A stretch of 64,000 nt of DNA from Rhodospirillales bacterium (GCA_014323865.1 JACONG010000010.1:310001-374000), one strand, 5' to 3'. Shown: positions 35,565-44,431, counted from the stretch's first letter. Program-made: numbers and translations. The notes: generated from the sequence alone by a model not told the origin.

Positions 35565-36377
35565 CTAGGCGTCGCAGGGCGGCAGCGTGTGCCCGGCGGG
35601 AGAGAGCGTGAAGACCTCGCAGCCGTCGTCGGTCACCGCAACGGTGTGCTCCCACTGGGCCGAGAGGCTCTTGTCGCGCGTCACCGCGGTCCAGCCGTCG
35701 TCCAGGATCAGAACGTCGGGACGGCCCAGGTTGATCATCGGTTCGATGGTGAAGAACATGCCGGGGACAAGCTTGAGGCCCGTGCCCGGACGGCCGTAGT
35801 GCAGCACGTTGGGATGGTCGTGGAAGACCTGGCCGATGCCGTGGCCGCAGAAGTCGCGCACCACCGAACAACGATGCTTCTCGGCATGGCGCTGGATCGC
35901 ATGGCCGATATCGCCCAGGCGCGCGCCGGGCCGGACCTGTTCGATGCCGCGCCACATGCATTCGAAGGTGATCCCGGCGAGCCGGGACGCCTTCCGTCTG
36001 ACCTCACCGGCATGGAACATCCGGCTCGTGTCGCCGTACCAGCCGTCGAGGATGACGGTGACGTCGATGTTCAGCATATCGCCGTTGCGCAGGATCTTGT
36101 CGGTGCTCGGAATGCCGTGACAGATGACATGATTGACCGAGGTGCAGATCGACTTCGGGAAACCGCGATAGTTGAGCGGTGCCGGAATGGCGTCATGCGC
36201 CAGGATGAACGCGTGGCAGATCCGGTCGAGCTCCCCGGTCGATACGCCGGGACGGACGTGTTCGCCGATCATGTCGAGCGTGCGCGCGGCCAGGTTGCCC
36301 GCCGCCCGCATCCCGGGGAAGGCGGCGGCTTCATGAATGACGATGCGTCGCGCGGGGCTGCGCTGGGCCTGTTCCAT
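35565..36377 (-). CDS. map: Methionine aminopeptidase, type I
   Basis: A 270-residue dinuclear metallopeptidase removing initiator Met from nascent proteins. The five metal ligands fall in LNIDVTVILDGWYGDTSRMF (two Asp), CGHGIG (His), FTIEPMI (Glu) and AQWEHTVAVT (Glu), and the substrate His is in HDHPNVLHYG. The extension of about 15 residues before the catalytic domain is short, so this is the type Ia form. Lies 20 bases after sfsA. Confidence 0.96.
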   Translation of the reverse strand: MEQAQRSPARRIVIHEAAAFPGMRAAGNLAARTLDMIGEHVRPGVSTGELDRICHAFILAHDAIPAPLNYRGFPKSICTSVNHVICHGIPSTDKILRNGDMLNIDVTVILDGWYGDTSRMFHAGEVRRKASRLAGITFECMWRGIEQVRPGARLGDIGHAIQRHAEKHRCSVVRDFCGHGIGQVFHDHPNVLHYGRPGTGLKLVPGMFFTIEPMINLGRPDVLILDDGWTAVTRDKSLSAQWEHTVAVTDDGCEVFTLSPAGHTLPPCDA

Positions 36378-36397
36378 CGTCTCGAATCCCGTGCAGG

Positions 36398-37117
36398 TCA
36401 GTCCAGGACGAGGGGCAACCGGTGCGCAAGCGCAATCTCGTCGACGGTCAATCTACACGAATAGGCATAAGCCTCAACGCCACGTGCAAGCGCATCGCGC
36501 AGGGCGGCATCGTAGCCGGGATCGATGTCGGCGGCGGTGGTGAAACCGTCGCAGTCCATGCGCTGGATGCAGTAGATCAGAACGGCGCGGTGGCCGGCCT
36601 CGACCATCAGGGCGAGTTCGGTCATGTGCCTGGCCCCGCGCGTGGTGACGGCATCGGGAAACTCGGCCAGCGTCGTTGTGCGCCGCATGTGGCAGTTCTT
36701 GACCTCGACATAGCAGTCCGGCCGCCGGTCGGGATCGTAGCCGGGATCGGAAAGCAGCATGTCGACGCGCGAGCCGGTGCCGTACCTGACCTCGCGGCGC
36801 AGATCGGCATAGCCGGACAGTTCCCGGACGGTGCCGTTCAGGATCGCCTCCTCGACCAGGCGATTGGGTTTGCCCGTGTGGCAGCCGATCAGCGTGCCGT
36901 CGGCCTCGACCAGCTCCCAGTCCCACATGAGCTTGCGGTTGGGGTTGCCGGCCGGTTGCAGCCATGTGACGAGGCCCGGGGTCCCGATCCCGATCATGCC
37001 GCCGGGATTGGCGCAGTGGGCCGTCACGACCTCGCCGGACTCCAGCCGGTGATCGGAGAGGAAGCGTTTGTAGCGCCGGACCAGCGTGGCCCGAACCAGA
37101 GGACGCGGGAAGCGCAC
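36398..37117 (-). CDS. sfsA: SfsA family protein
   Basis: A 239-residue protein that resembles E. coli SfsA, originally linked to maltose metabolism, with an OB-like N-terminal and nuclease-like C-terminal part. Recognisable segments are RRYKRFLSDHRL, then VVTAHCANPGGMIG, VEVKNCHM and FPDAVTTRGARHMTEL; the E-x-K pattern is PD-(D/E)xK-like. GTG 37117, two bases after the upstream stop, gives the usual length; the open frame to 37432 overlaps the previous gene and is rejected. Confidence 0.92.
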   Translation of the reverse strand: MRFPRPLVRATLVRRYKRFLSDHRLESGEVVTAHCANPGGMIGIGTPGLVTWLQPAGNPNRKLMWDWELVEADGTLIGCHTGKPNRLVEEAILNGTVRELSGYADLRREVRYGTGSRVDMLLSDPGYDPDRRPDCYVEVKNCHMRRTTTLAEFPDAVTTRGARHMTELALMVEAGHRAVLIYCIQRMDCDGFTTAADIDPGYDAALRDALARGVEAYAYSCRLTVDEIALAHRLPLVLD

Positions 37118-37119
37118 GA

Positions 37120-37695
37120 TCAGGGTTTGCCGTCGTCGGGGCCGGGATGGGGATGGGGCTCGAATGTGTTCCCGTCCCCGGGCTCGAGGACCATGACGTC
37201 CTCGTCGGGCTCTTCGTCGGGTTTCCCCGGCAGTTCGCGCCGGATGTCGACCTCGCTGGTGAATTCCAGTTTCGTGCGCGATTGACCCCGTTCGTCCTGC
37301 TCGAGCCGGGCCATCAGCTCGCTCGCCAGGCCCTCGGCGCGTTCGGCGGCCTCCTGCAGTTCCGAAACCGTCTGCCTGTCGTAGGGGAAGGCGAAGACAC
37401 GCGGTTCCCCGGCGCCGCCCATGTCGAACCACAGGAAGATCGCCCGGTTCTCGTGAATATCGTAGGCAATCACCTTGCGATACCCGGTGAAGCTCTCGAG
37501 AAACGCCGTGCCGGCCGGTTTGGGGCGGCCCAGCAGTTCGGTGACGGTCACGTAGCCGGCGGGGATCAGGGCGAGCAGGGCGAGGGTGGCGACGGTCTTG
37601 CGCCAGGTCCTGCCCTCGGTGGCGATTGCCATCCAGGCGATCACGGCCACCAGCAGGAAACAGACGACAAAGGCGACGGGTGCGAGCGGCAGCAC
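37120..37695 (-). CDS. Two-TM protein with charged cytoplasmic tail, third gene of channel module
   Basis: A 191-residue protein I cannot assign. It starts with a hydrophobic helix (about residues 5-25) and a second one (about 35-50), then a soluble part with FLESFTGYRKVIAYDIHENR and an amphipathic, charged helix region (about 110-140). The last 40 residues are Glu/Asp/Pro-rich with a PHPHPG ending. It lies four bases after the single-TM protein gene and two bases before sfsA, so it is in the channel operon. A stator-assembly or signalling role is only a guess. Confidence 0.6.
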   Translation of the reverse strand: MLPLAPVAFVVCFLLVAVIAWMAIATEGRTWRKTVATLALLALIPAGYVTVTELLGRPKPAGTAFLESFTGYRKVIAYDIHENRAIFLWFDMGGAGEPRVFAFPYDRQTVSELQEAAERAEGLASELMARLEQDERGQSRTKLEFTSEVDIRRELPGKPDEEPDEDVMVLEPGDGNTFEPHPHPGPDDGKP

Positions 37696-37699
37696 GGGC

Positions 37700-38305
37700 C
37701 TAGAGCCTTTGGGTGTCGAACAGCGAACGGAAGAGGCTGTTGACCGTGTGGGGCAACAGCCCTCCGGCTTCGTTGAGATCGAAGCGCACCACGGTCTCCT
37801 CCTGATCGATGCGGACCAGTTCGACCTTGCGGATCAGGATCTCCCTGGCCTTCCTGTCGATGTCGACCTTGGTGCTGACCACGACATGGACCGGCACGGG
37901 CCAGATCCCGGTGTCGTTGCGGTACATGTGGATGTTGACGATGTATTCGCCCTCGGGCACCCCGCGGCTGTAGGCCATCTCGTGGTTCGAACTGGTCAGG
38001 TCGTTCCTGCTGCCGAGATCGTCGCGCAGCAGGTCGAAAATGCCACCGCCCCGCTGCGACCAGCCGACCGCACCGTCGCCCGGCGCCTTGACCCAGAGAT
38101 CGACATCGGCATCGATGTCTTCGGGCCACCTGATCTCGACAATCACGTTGCCGGGCGTCATCAGGTCGTCGGTTTCGGTCTCCGGCGGGTTGACGTGGGG
38201 CAACAGCAGGATCACCAGCGCCACGAAGCCGAGCAGCGCCAGAAGGATGACGTCGCGGAAGACGGTGGCCGCGGCGTCGTCGTCGAGCGGATCAAGCGCC
38301 TGCAC
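37700..38305 (-). CDS. Single-TM periplasmic protein, ExbD/MotB-position partner of an ExbB-like channel
   Basis: A 201-residue protein. After a short acidic N-terminus comes one membrane helix beginning FRDVILLALLGFVALVILLL, with an Asp at the cytoplasmic start, as in ExbD, TolR and MotB. The rest should be periplasmic: EIRWPEDIDADVDLWVKAPG is like a DUF2135/YfaP-type beta domain, followed by GVPEGEYIVNIHMYRN. No peptidoglycan-binding OmpA motif or ExbD fold is seen. The gene overlaps the ExbB-like gene by 14 bases, which supports a shared complex. Confidence 0.6.
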   Translation of the reverse strand: MQALDPLDDDAAATVFRDVILLALLGFVALVILLLPHVNPPETETDDLMTPGNVIVEIRWPEDIDADVDLWVKAPGDGAVGWSQRGGGIFDLLRDDLGSRNDLTSSNHEMAYSRGVPEGEYIVNIHMYRNDTGIWPVPVHVVVSTKVDIDRKAREILIRKVELVRIDQEETVVRFDLNEAGGLLPHTVNSLFRSLFDTQRL

Positions 38306-38966
38306 GGTCTTCGCCCAGCTCCACGATGGTGTTGATCAGACGCACCGTGCCGGTGGACAGGAGCTGGTAGTTCGCCATCAGCCAGATGTTGAGCACGCCA
38401 CCGACCAAGGTGGTGGTGAGCGCGGTCGACATGCCCGAGATCAGCGCCGAGACCATCGGGCCGATGGCCTCGGTCTCGCCGGCGCGCTGCGGATCGACAC
38501 CCGACAGTGCGATGATGAAGCCGATCACCGTGCCGATCAGGCCGAGGAAAACCAGGCTGGCACCGAGATGGCGGACGATGGTGATGTTCTGGGAGAGTTC
38601 CAGCCTCAGGGCCGATCCCAGAATCTGGCGGCTCTGGGCATCCTTGCCGGTGGTCCTGGCGACGAACGTGGCCGCTCTGGAGCGCCGGGTCGGATCGAAG
38701 CTGCGTGCCAGGTTGAGCTGGCGGCTGGTCCAGACCACGCGCCACAGGGCAAGCAGGAGACCGACCGCGAAAACGATGTCGATGATCACCACGAAGTTGG
38801 TCTCGTCGGCCTCGAAGGCGCGCTGCACCAGGCCGTTGGCCCAGGCCACGGTGAGCAAGGCCAGCGCCACGATGTTGAGCAAGGCGAACCGGAACAGCAG
38901 CAAATGGCTGTGCGGGTCGCGCGAACGCGCGGTGAGGGCTGTTTCGGCCTCGGCCGCTGAGGCCAT
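38292..38966 (-). CDS. MotA/TolQ/ExbB-family proton channel protein
   Basis: A 224-residue membrane protein. Two helices near the N-terminus (about 25-45 and 55-75) are followed by a cytoplasmic loop and the family hallmark: LGASLVFLGLIGTVIGFIIA, then SALISGMSTALTTTLVGGVL with the Thr/Ser-rich ion-path helix. It should form a ring around a single-TM partner to turn proton flow into force. ATG 38966 is chosen because upstream codons do not look coding. First gene of the leftward operon channel / single-TM / two-TM / sfsA / map / radC. Confidence 0.85.
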   Translation of the reverse strand: MASAAEAETALTARSRDPHSHLLLFRFALLNIVALALLTVAWANGLVQRAFEADETNFVVIIDIVFAVGLLLALWRVVWTSRQLNLARSFDPTRRSRAATFVARTTGKDAQSRQILGSALRLELSQNITIVRHLGASLVFLGLIGTVIGFIIALSGVDPQRAGETEAIGPMVSALISGMSTALTTTLVGGVLNIWLMANYQLLSTGTVRLINTIVELGEDRAGA

Positions 38967-39126
38967 GATGCCATCCTGTCTGCCTGCGCCGGCGGCACTA
39001 TAGCAGCGGGCCCGGGCACGCACCACGCCAAACACCGGTTTGCACCACCGGTTTACAGAGTTGCGCGCCGATGCGGGCTCGGGCAACACTCGGGCATCCG
39101 TTCGGAGCCGCCATGCCCCAGACCAC

Positions 39127-39903
39127 ATGTCCCAGATCATGACGTCCCAGACCGTCACCGCCGCCGTCCTCGTGATCGGCAACGAGATCCTCTCGGGCCG
39201 CACCCGGGACGCCAATGTCGCGTTTCTGGGCAAGAGCCTGAACGAACTCGGCATTCGCCTGATGGAGGTGCGGGTGGTCGCCGATATCGGGGACGAGATT
39301 GTTGCGGCGGTGAATGCGCTGCGCCGTCGCTACGACTATCTCTTCACCACCGGCGGCATCGGCCCGACCCACGACGACATCACGGCCGACAGCGTGGCGG
39401 CGGCCTTCGGTGTCGGCATCGAGGCTCACCCCGACGTCTACAGGCTGCTCAAGGATCACTTCGAGAGCCGCGGCATGGAGGCCAACGAGGCCCGCATGCG
39501 TATGGCCCGCGTGCCGGACGGGGCGTCGCTGATCGACAACGAGATCAGCCTGGCACCGGGCTTCCAGATCGAGAACGTCTTCGTGCTCGCCGGTGTGCCG
39601 TCGATCGCGCGCGCCATGTTCCAGGGTGCGAGCAATCGTTTGCGTCGCGGTGCCGTCGTCCTTTCACGCTCGATCTGCGTCCATTGCGGCGAGGGCACCA
39701 TCGCCGAGCCGCTTGCCGGCCTGCAGCAGCAGTTTCCCGACGTCGACATGGGCAGCTATCCCTGGAGCAGGGACGGCACGTTCGGCACCAGCCTCGTCCT
39801 CCGGGCAACCGACAGGAACATGCTGGACACGGCGTTCGACAGGGTTTTCGCCGCGGCCGCCGCGGTCGGAGGCGATCCGGTCGAAGAGGCGATGGCGGAT
39901 TGA
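39127..39903 (+). CDS. CinA-like molybdopterin-binding domain protein
   Basis: A 258-residue protein with only the MoCF/CinA N-terminal domain: AAVLVIGNEILSGRTRDANV, then LRRRYDYLFTTGGIGPTHDD, ITADSVAAAFG and IENVFVLAGVPSI. CinA N-terminal domains have been linked to ADP-ribose pyrophosphatase activity; the C-terminal PncC (NMN deamidase) domain is absent, as in many short CinA homologues. Start ATG 39127 or 39139 cannot be decided because no ribosome site is clear. Divergent from the channel operon. Confidence 0.85.
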   Translation: MSQIMTSQTVTAAVLVIGNEILSGRTRDANVAFLGKSLNELGIRLMEVRVVADIGDEIVAAVNALRRRYDYLFTTGGIGPTHDDITADSVAAAFGVGIEAHPDVYRLLKDHFESRGMEANEARMRMARVPDGASLIDNEISLAPGFQIENVFVLAGVPSIARAMFQGASNRLRRGAVVLSRSICVHCGEGTIAEPLAGLQQQFPDVDMGSYPWSRDGTFGTSLVLRATDRNMLDTAFDRVFAAAAAVGGDPVEEAMAD

Positions 39904-39948
39904 TTGCGTCCTCGCCCGTAAGCTCGGTCGCCCGGTCACCGGGTCTTC

Positions 39949-40416
39949 TCAGAACACACCCGCTTCAAGTCCGGCAGCCATCAGCATACCGAGCTCCCCG
40001 GCCCGGTCGGCGAAACCGTCCTGCCATTCGCCCTTGAGCAGGAGCGGTTCGTTGACGGCGCGCCAGCGCAGGCCGGTGGCGATGCTCTCGACAGCGCGCC
40101 GCGTGCCGGTGCCGTCGAGCCCGGCGCGGATGTAGAGGGCGTAGGGCAGGCCCTGCTTTTTCTCAAGCACCGGATCGTAACAGCGATCGAAGAAGTCCTT
40201 CATCGCGCCCGACATGTAACCGAGATTCTCTGTCGTGCCGAGAACGATGGCATCGGCGGCCAACACATCCGGCGAATGTGTGTCGAAGGGCGACAGGGCA
40301 CGCACATTGACGGCCCCGGACTCCAGCGACACGGCGCCGGCCTCGACCCGGTCACGCAGGCGTTGCGTGTTGGGCGAGGGAACGTGACCGACGATCAGGA
40401 GCGTTCTTGTTGTCAT
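39949..40416 (-). CDS. Flavodoxin-like NAD(P)H-dependent reductase family protein
   Basis: A 155-residue flavodoxin-fold protein. The FMN phosphate loop is in LLIVGHVPSPNTQRLRDRV and the ring-binding segment VLGTTENLGYMSGAMKDFFDR; these fit FMN-dependent reductases such as the WrbA/azoreductase relatives. It is short and lacks a redox partner nearby. Probably a soluble flavin reductase; substrate unknown. Confidence 0.8.
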   Translation of the reverse strand: MTTRTLLIVGHVPSPNTQRLRDRVEAGAVSLESGAVNVRALSPFDTHSPDVLAADAIVLGTTENLGYMSGAMKDFFDRCYDPVLEKKQGLPYALYIRAGLDGTGTRRAVESIATGLRWRAVNEPLLLKGEWQDGFADRAGELGMLMAAGLEAGVF

Positions 40417-40554
40417 GGCCGCACGTTGCAGCCCGCAACGCTTGCGTCAAGGGTCGTCGCGGTGCAACCGAACATGCGCGAGGGCTTCGACCCGGCAGCA
40501 CGACGCGATGCGCTCATGGCCGCCGCCGTCGACTCGCCTGAACGTCGAACGCCG

Positions 40555-41394
40555 TCAGGGTTTGAGGCTTCGCGACGCCTTGTCGCCGTCCCTCCGACCG
40601 GGTTCGTCGTCGTTGTCGTTGTCCTGCTGTGCGGCCTTCGCGGCGAGACGTCTGAAGGAGCGGGCCGAGAGCGGGAAGGTCGCGACGTAGAGGGCGGCCA
40701 CGACGATCAGGGTGATCCAGGTCTTCCCCGCCAGACCCGTGAAGAAGAGCGCGGCCAGGATCAGGACCGGCAAAACGAAGGGCTGCGGCACGCGCAGGCC
40801 CTTGAAGGAATAGGTGGGGATCTGGCTGACCATAAGTCCGGCAGTCAGGATGACCCAGGTGCCGGTCACGATGGCGCTGGAGGCGAACGCGAGATCGAAG
40901 TCGAGCCAGACCACGATGGGCAACAGCGCCAGGAGGCCGCCGGCCGGGGCCGGTACGCCGATGAAAAAGCCTCCGCTGTGCTGTGGCATCTTGCCGAGCA
41001 TGCTGTTGAAGCGCGCGAGGCGAAGGCCGCAACACACGACAAACAACAGAGCTATGGCCCAGCCGAGGCCACCGGCATCCTGAAGGGACCAGAAGTAGAG
41101 AACGAGCGCGGGCGCGACGCCGAAGCTGAGGACGTCGAACAGGGAGTCGAGCTGGGCACCGAAATCGCTGGTCGCGTTCAGGAGGCGCGCCATGGTGCCG
41201 TCAAGCGCATCCAGGAAGGCCGCCAGCAGGATCGCGGCAACGGCAAACTCCCAGCGGCCCTCGATCGCAAATCGGATCGCTGTCAGGCCCGCGCAGGCGC
41301 CCGAGATCGTGATGATGTTGGGGATAAGTTCCTCAAGCGTCAGGTCCCTGAGGCGGCGCGTCCGGAGTGGGCGGTTGTTGTCGGATCGGGCCAT
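40555..41394 (-). CDS. pssA: CDP-diacylglycerol--serine O-phosphatidyltransferase
   Basis: A 279-residue integral membrane enzyme making phosphatidylserine. The CDP-alcohol phosphotransferase motif is complete: Asp65-Gly66, Ala69-Arg70, Gly79, Asp83 and Asp87 in DALDGTMARLL, then NATSDFGAQLDSLFD. About seven to eight membrane helices. The C-terminus is Lys/Arg/Asp-rich and cytosolic. Overlaps the psd stop by one base (TGATG), so PS synthesis and decarboxylation are coupled to give phosphatidylethanolamine. Confidence 0.95.
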   Translation of the reverse strand: MARSDNNRPLRTRRLRDLTLEELIPNIITISGACAGLTAIRFAIEGRWEFAVAAILLAAFLDALDGTMARLLNATSDFGAQLDSLFDVLSFGVAPALVLYFWSLQDAGGLGWAIALLFVVCCGLRLARFNSMLGKMPQHSGGFFIGVPAPAGGLLALLPIVVWLDFDLAFASSAIVTGTWVILTAGLMVSQIPTYSFKGLRVPQPFVLPVLILAALFFTGLAGKTWITLIVVAALYVATFPLSARSFRRLAAKAAQQDNDNDDEPGRRDGDKASRSLKP

Positions 41395-42092
41395 CAGCGA
41401 ACCGCGCCCCGCGCGGCCTCCCGGCCCGTTGCGCCGAGATCGGCAAGGACGGTCTCGCCGGCGACACAGAGCTGCCCGACGCAGACCGCCGGTGCCACGC
41501 CTTCGGGGAGATAGACGTCGACCCGACTGCCGAAGCGAATCATGCCGAAGCGTTCGCCGGCGCGTACGGGCTGGTTGACGATGAGCTCGCAGAGAATGCG
41601 GCGGGCAACGAGGCCGGCGATCTGCACGAAGGCAATTTGCTGCCCGTCGCTCGCAGTCATGCGCACCGACTGCCGTTCGTTGTCCTCACTCGCCTTGTCG
41701 AGCGACGCATTCAGGAACTTGCCCTGCCGGTAGGAGAGATGGGTCACCGTGCCGTCGGTGGGGATGCGATTCACGTGCATGTTGAAGACGTTCATGAACA
41801 CGCTGATCCGGGTCAGACGTTCGTCGCCCATCTCGAGTTCGGGGGGCGGCGCGGTGGCTTCGATCATCTGCACCACGCCGTCGGCCGGACTGACAACGAG
41901 GCCGGGACAGGTCGGTGTGACACGGTCCGGGTTGCGGAAAAAACAGATGCACCAGGCGGTCAGCACGAGACCGGGAAACAGCAGCGGCGACCACAACCAG
42001 GTCAGAAGGGCGGTTGCCAGCGCGAAGGCACCGATAAACCGCCAGCCTTCGCGGTGGATCGGGACCAGAACGGTCTTCAGGACATTGTGCAC
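41394..42092 (-). CDS. psd: Phosphatidylserine decarboxylase proenzyme (short form)
   Basis: A 232-residue pyruvoyl enzyme that forms phosphatidylethanolamine. Two N-terminal membrane helices are followed by [12 protein letters not shown] and [16 protein letters not shown] (the His-containing catalytic region). The self-cleavage site is FGSR ([13 protein letters not shown]), where the Ser becomes the pyruvoyl group. The Gly-Ser is in place, so it should mature. GTG 42092 is preferred; GTG 42098 adds two residues. The in-frame extension to 43295 is antisense to other genes and rejected. Confidence 0.95.
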   Translation of the reverse strand: MHNVLKTVLVPIHREGWRFIGAFALATALLTWLWSPLLFPGLVLTAWCICFFRNPDRVTPTCPGLVVSPADGVVQMIEATAPPPELEMGDERLTRISVFMNVFNMHVNRIPTDGTVTHLSYRQGKFLNASLDKASEDNERQSVRMTASDGQQIAFVQIAGLVARRILCELIVNQPVRAGERFGMIRFGSRVDVYLPEGVAPAVCVGQLCVAGETVLADLGATGREAARGAVR

Positions 42093-42235
42093 AGGCACCT
42101 CGCTCCGCGACCGTAACGCGGGACGCGCTCTGAAGCCACATCGTTGATCCTTGACTATCGCGCGCTGCCGGAGCGAATCAAGCGGCACGCCGCGGTTGCA
42201 GACCGACGATCCGAGGCGTAGCAGGAGAGCTGCGT

Positions 42236-42322
42236 GCCCGCTTGGCGGAACTGGTAGACGCACGAGACTTAAAATCTTGTGTCCTTCGGGGCGTGCAGGT
42301 TCGAGCCCTGCAGCGGGCACCA
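42236..42322 (+). tRNA. tRNA-Leu (anticodon UAA)
   Basis: An 87-nt tRNA including the encoded CCA. Acceptor arms GCCCGCT (42236-42242) and AGCGGGC (42312-42318) pair perfectly; TTAAAATC in the anticodon loop gives UAA, and the long variable arm (TGTCCTTCGGGGCG) is the class II type of Leu tRNAs. The T-loop GGTTCGAGCC is canonical. Confidence 0.97.
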
Positions 42323-42389
42323 ACGACCATTCCGGAGCCGCAGCAACGCTGCCTCCGGGGATCGTCGGGCAACGGTGTGGCGATTGACC

Positions 42390-43412
42390 ATGAATCCCGA
42401 AACATTGCTGGCGCACCTGCAGCGCCTGGCCGAACAGTCGCTGCCGCTGTGGGACCTGCCCGAGGGCACGACGGCGACCCTGCTCAACGTCTCGGAGAAC
42501 GCGACCTACCGCATGGATGCGACCGACGGCTCGAAGTGGGCGCTGCGCATTCATCGCGAGGATTATCACACGCTCGATGGCATCCAGACCGAGCTTGACT
42601 GGATGCACGCGTTGCAGCACGACGCCGACGTCATCACCCCTCAGGCGATTGCGGGTGTGAACGGCAAGGAGATTCAGGAGGGCATCGTCGAGGGCCTGCC
42701 GGGGCCGCGCCGGATGGTGCTGTTCGCGTTCATTGACGGTATCGAGCCGGAGGAGGATCACGACCTGATCGAGCCGTTCCGGCGGCTGGGCGAGGTCAGC
42801 GCGAAGCTCCATATGCATGCGGTGGCCTGGCCGCGCCCGGCTCATTTCGAGCGGCTGGTGTGGGATGTCGAGCATGTGCTGGGCCTCGGTGTCGAACCGA
42901 ACTGGGGGTTCTGGCGTGACGGTCCGGCCGGGGATGTGGAGGAGGTCGCGCAGCTCCAGCGCATTCAGGACGCGATGGTCACGCGTCTTGCCGCCTACGG
43001 GCGGGAGCCCGAACGCTTTGGCCTGGCGCACAGCGATCTTCGGCTCGCGAACCTGCTTCTGGTCGGCGACAGCACCCGGGTGATCGATTTCGACGACTGC
43101 GGCACCGGCTGGTTCCTCTACGACCTCGCGACCGCCATGACGCTGATCGACAACACCGAAACGTCGGGTGCGCTGATCCAATCCTGGCTCGACGGCTACC
43201 TGCCGCTGCGCCCGCTCGATGACGCCGACCGCAAGGCCATCCCCGATCTCATCATGATGCGGCGCTTCGCCATGCTGGCCTGGTTCGGCAGCCACGCCGA
43301 CACCGAACTCGCCCGGCAGAACAGCAAGGGCTATGCGGCCGAGTTTTGCCTGATGGGCGAGGCCTACATGGCTGAGGAACCCGGTGCGGACAATCCGGCA
43401 CCCTGGCTATAG
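42390..43412 (+). CDS. Aminoglycoside-phosphotransferase-fold (APH) kinase
   Basis: A 340-residue kinase of the APH/choline kinase fold. The Brenner-type catalytic loop is [14 protein letters not shown] (H-x-D...N) and the Mg-binding DFG equivalent is [10 protein letters not shown]. Homoserine-kinase-like relatives phosphorylate small metabolites; antibiotic resistance is not implied. ATG 42390 is used; the frame is open through the tRNA upstream. Not in an operon with a known pathway. Confidence 0.88.
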   Translation: MNPETLLAHLQRLAEQSLPLWDLPEGTTATLLNVSENATYRMDATDGSKWALRIHREDYHTLDGIQTELDWMHALQHDADVITPQAIAGVNGKEIQEGIVEGLPGPRRMVLFAFIDGIEPEEDHDLIEPFRRLGEVSAKLHMHAVAWPRPAHFERLVWDVEHVLGLGVEPNWGFWRDGPAGDVEEVAQLQRIQDAMVTRLAAYGREPERFGLAHSDLRLANLLLVGDSTRVIDFDDCGTGWFLYDLATAMTLIDNTETSGALIQSWLDGYLPLRPLDDADRKAIPDLIMMRRFAMLAWFGSHADTELARQNSKGYAAEFCLMGEAYMAEEPGADNPAPWL

Positions 43413-43419
43413 TCACCAG

Positions 43420-43569
43420 GCGGTCGATCCGTGGCTCGGCGGTCTCGAAGGGTCAGCGTTTATCGCCGATGACATGCTCAAGCAGCTGATTCTGCCGCCG
43501 CAGCTCGTGATGGATTTTGTCGAGTCGCGGTTTTACGCCGAACACTGCGAACGGCAGTATTCAACATGA
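43420..43569 (+). CDS. Short coding-like ORF, possibly a gene remnant
   Basis: After the APH kinase, the frame overlapping its 3' end encodes an acidic, hydrophobic tail (FIADDMLKQLILPPQLVMDF, then VESRFYAEHCERQY) before TGA 43567-43569. Third positions are strongly G/C as in real genes here. No good start of its own was found; it may be a leftover C-terminus or a small protein. No family recognised. Confidence 0.3.
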   Translation, partial: AVDPWLGGLEGSAFIADDMLKQLILPPQLVMDFVESRFYAEHCERQYST

Positions 43570-43633
43570 CCCGCTCTTCTCCATTGCACCGCATGGCTTG
43601 CGTGCCGGGGCGGCCATCCGTTCAAGCGGCCGC

Positions 43634-44338
43634 TCAGAGCGGCAGGACGACGGTGGGAGAGGCGCTTTCCAGAACAACGTGGCCGACCGTGGCGCCGCAG
43701 TGGTCGGTCAGCAGACGCCCGAGATCGGCAATGGCCGCGTCAAGGTCGCCGGGGCCCAGACTCTGGACCGTCACGACGGCGCGGTCGGTCGATCGCGTGA
43801 CCGGGCTGCGGGCGTCCTGGTACCAGTTCCAGCGGCGGCACAGGACCTTCTCGTCGTCGGCATAGACGATCTCGCCGGGTTTCGGCGGATCGTTATCGGA
43901 GGGCTCCTGCCCGAGGGCGTGGAAGGTGTCGCCCTCGCGTGACTCGCGGAAATGGATATTGCCCGCCACATGGTCGAGGTCGTCGGCACCGAGTGGGAAG
44001 ACGTGCTTGAGCGAGACGGCGTTGTAGGCGTCGACGAAGGGATTGATGCGCGCCAGTTTGCCGTCGCGCACGGCCTTGCGGATCAGCCGCTCGACCGAGC
44101 AGCGGTAGCTTGTCTTCCTGATCCCGAAGGCACGATAGGCCTGCCGCCACGCGGCCACCCCAGGGATCTCGCCCATGCCGGTGTCGGCGAAGCGCGAGGC
44201 GGCGGCGTGTTCGATGGCTTCGATCTCGCCGGACAGCGGCACCGGATGCGATTCCGGAATCGCAAGCCCGGTCGCGATCACCACGGCGATGCGGAGATCG
44301 GGGAAGCGATCGACAATGGTCTCGATACTGGCCTGCAA
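43634..44338 (-). CDS. B3/B4 tRNA-binding-domain protein
   Basis: A 234-residue stand-alone B3/B4 domain related to the editing domain of phenylalanyl-tRNA synthetase beta subunits. Typical segments are WRQAYRAFGIRKTSYRCSVE, LARINPFVDAYNAVSLKHVF, then PGEIVYADDEKVLCRRWNWYQ and a conserved terminal half. Stand-alone members are suspected to edit mischarged tRNAs or bind amino acids, but this is not proven. Divergently placed to amidase on the other side of a 235-bp gap. Confidence 0.85.
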   Translation of the reverse strand: MQASIETIVDRFPDLRIAVVIATGLAIPESHPVPLSGEIEAIEHAAASRFADTGMGEIPGVAAWRQAYRAFGIRKTSYRCSVERLIRKAVRDGKLARINPFVDAYNAVSLKHVFPLGADDLDHVAGNIHFRESREGDTFHALGQEPSDNDPPKPGEIVYADDEKVLCRRWNWYQDARSPVTRSTDRAVVTVQSLGPGDLDAAIADLGRLLTDHCGATVGHVVLESASPTVVLPL

Positions 44339-44417
44339 AAGGGGGCCCTCCGGTTTCGGAATGGCCCCTTCGTGCAGGATGGATTGGCGGTTTTCAAGCC
44401 GCCGGTATCAGGGATCA

Positions 44418-44431
44418 GGGGGAGCTCCCCC
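44418..44431. repeat. Perfect 14-bp palindrome GGGGGAGCTCCCCC
   Basis: A self-complementary 14-mer in the gap between the B3/B4 and amidase genes, directly after a GGGATCAGGG-type repeat. Could be a protein-binding site or the loopless stem of a terminator. Confidence 0.7.

Noticed and set aside
37118-37432. Long N-terminal extension of sfsA
   Set aside because: It is antisense to or overlaps the preceding gene in a wrong frame with low-complexity Arg-rich sequence.
37120-38966. Zorya anti-phage system
   Set aside because: The ExbB-like channel lacks the long cytoplasmic tail of ZorA, the partner lacks an OmpA domain, and no ZorC/D/E genes are present.
41394-43295. 633-residue ORF including psd
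   Set aside because: Only the first 232 codons from GTG 42092 match phosphatidylserine decarboxylase; the rest is antisense to the tRNA and APH gene.
42390-43412. APH-fold kinase as antibiotic resistance gene
   Set aside because: The fold is common to many metabolic kinases and the neighbours give no such hint.
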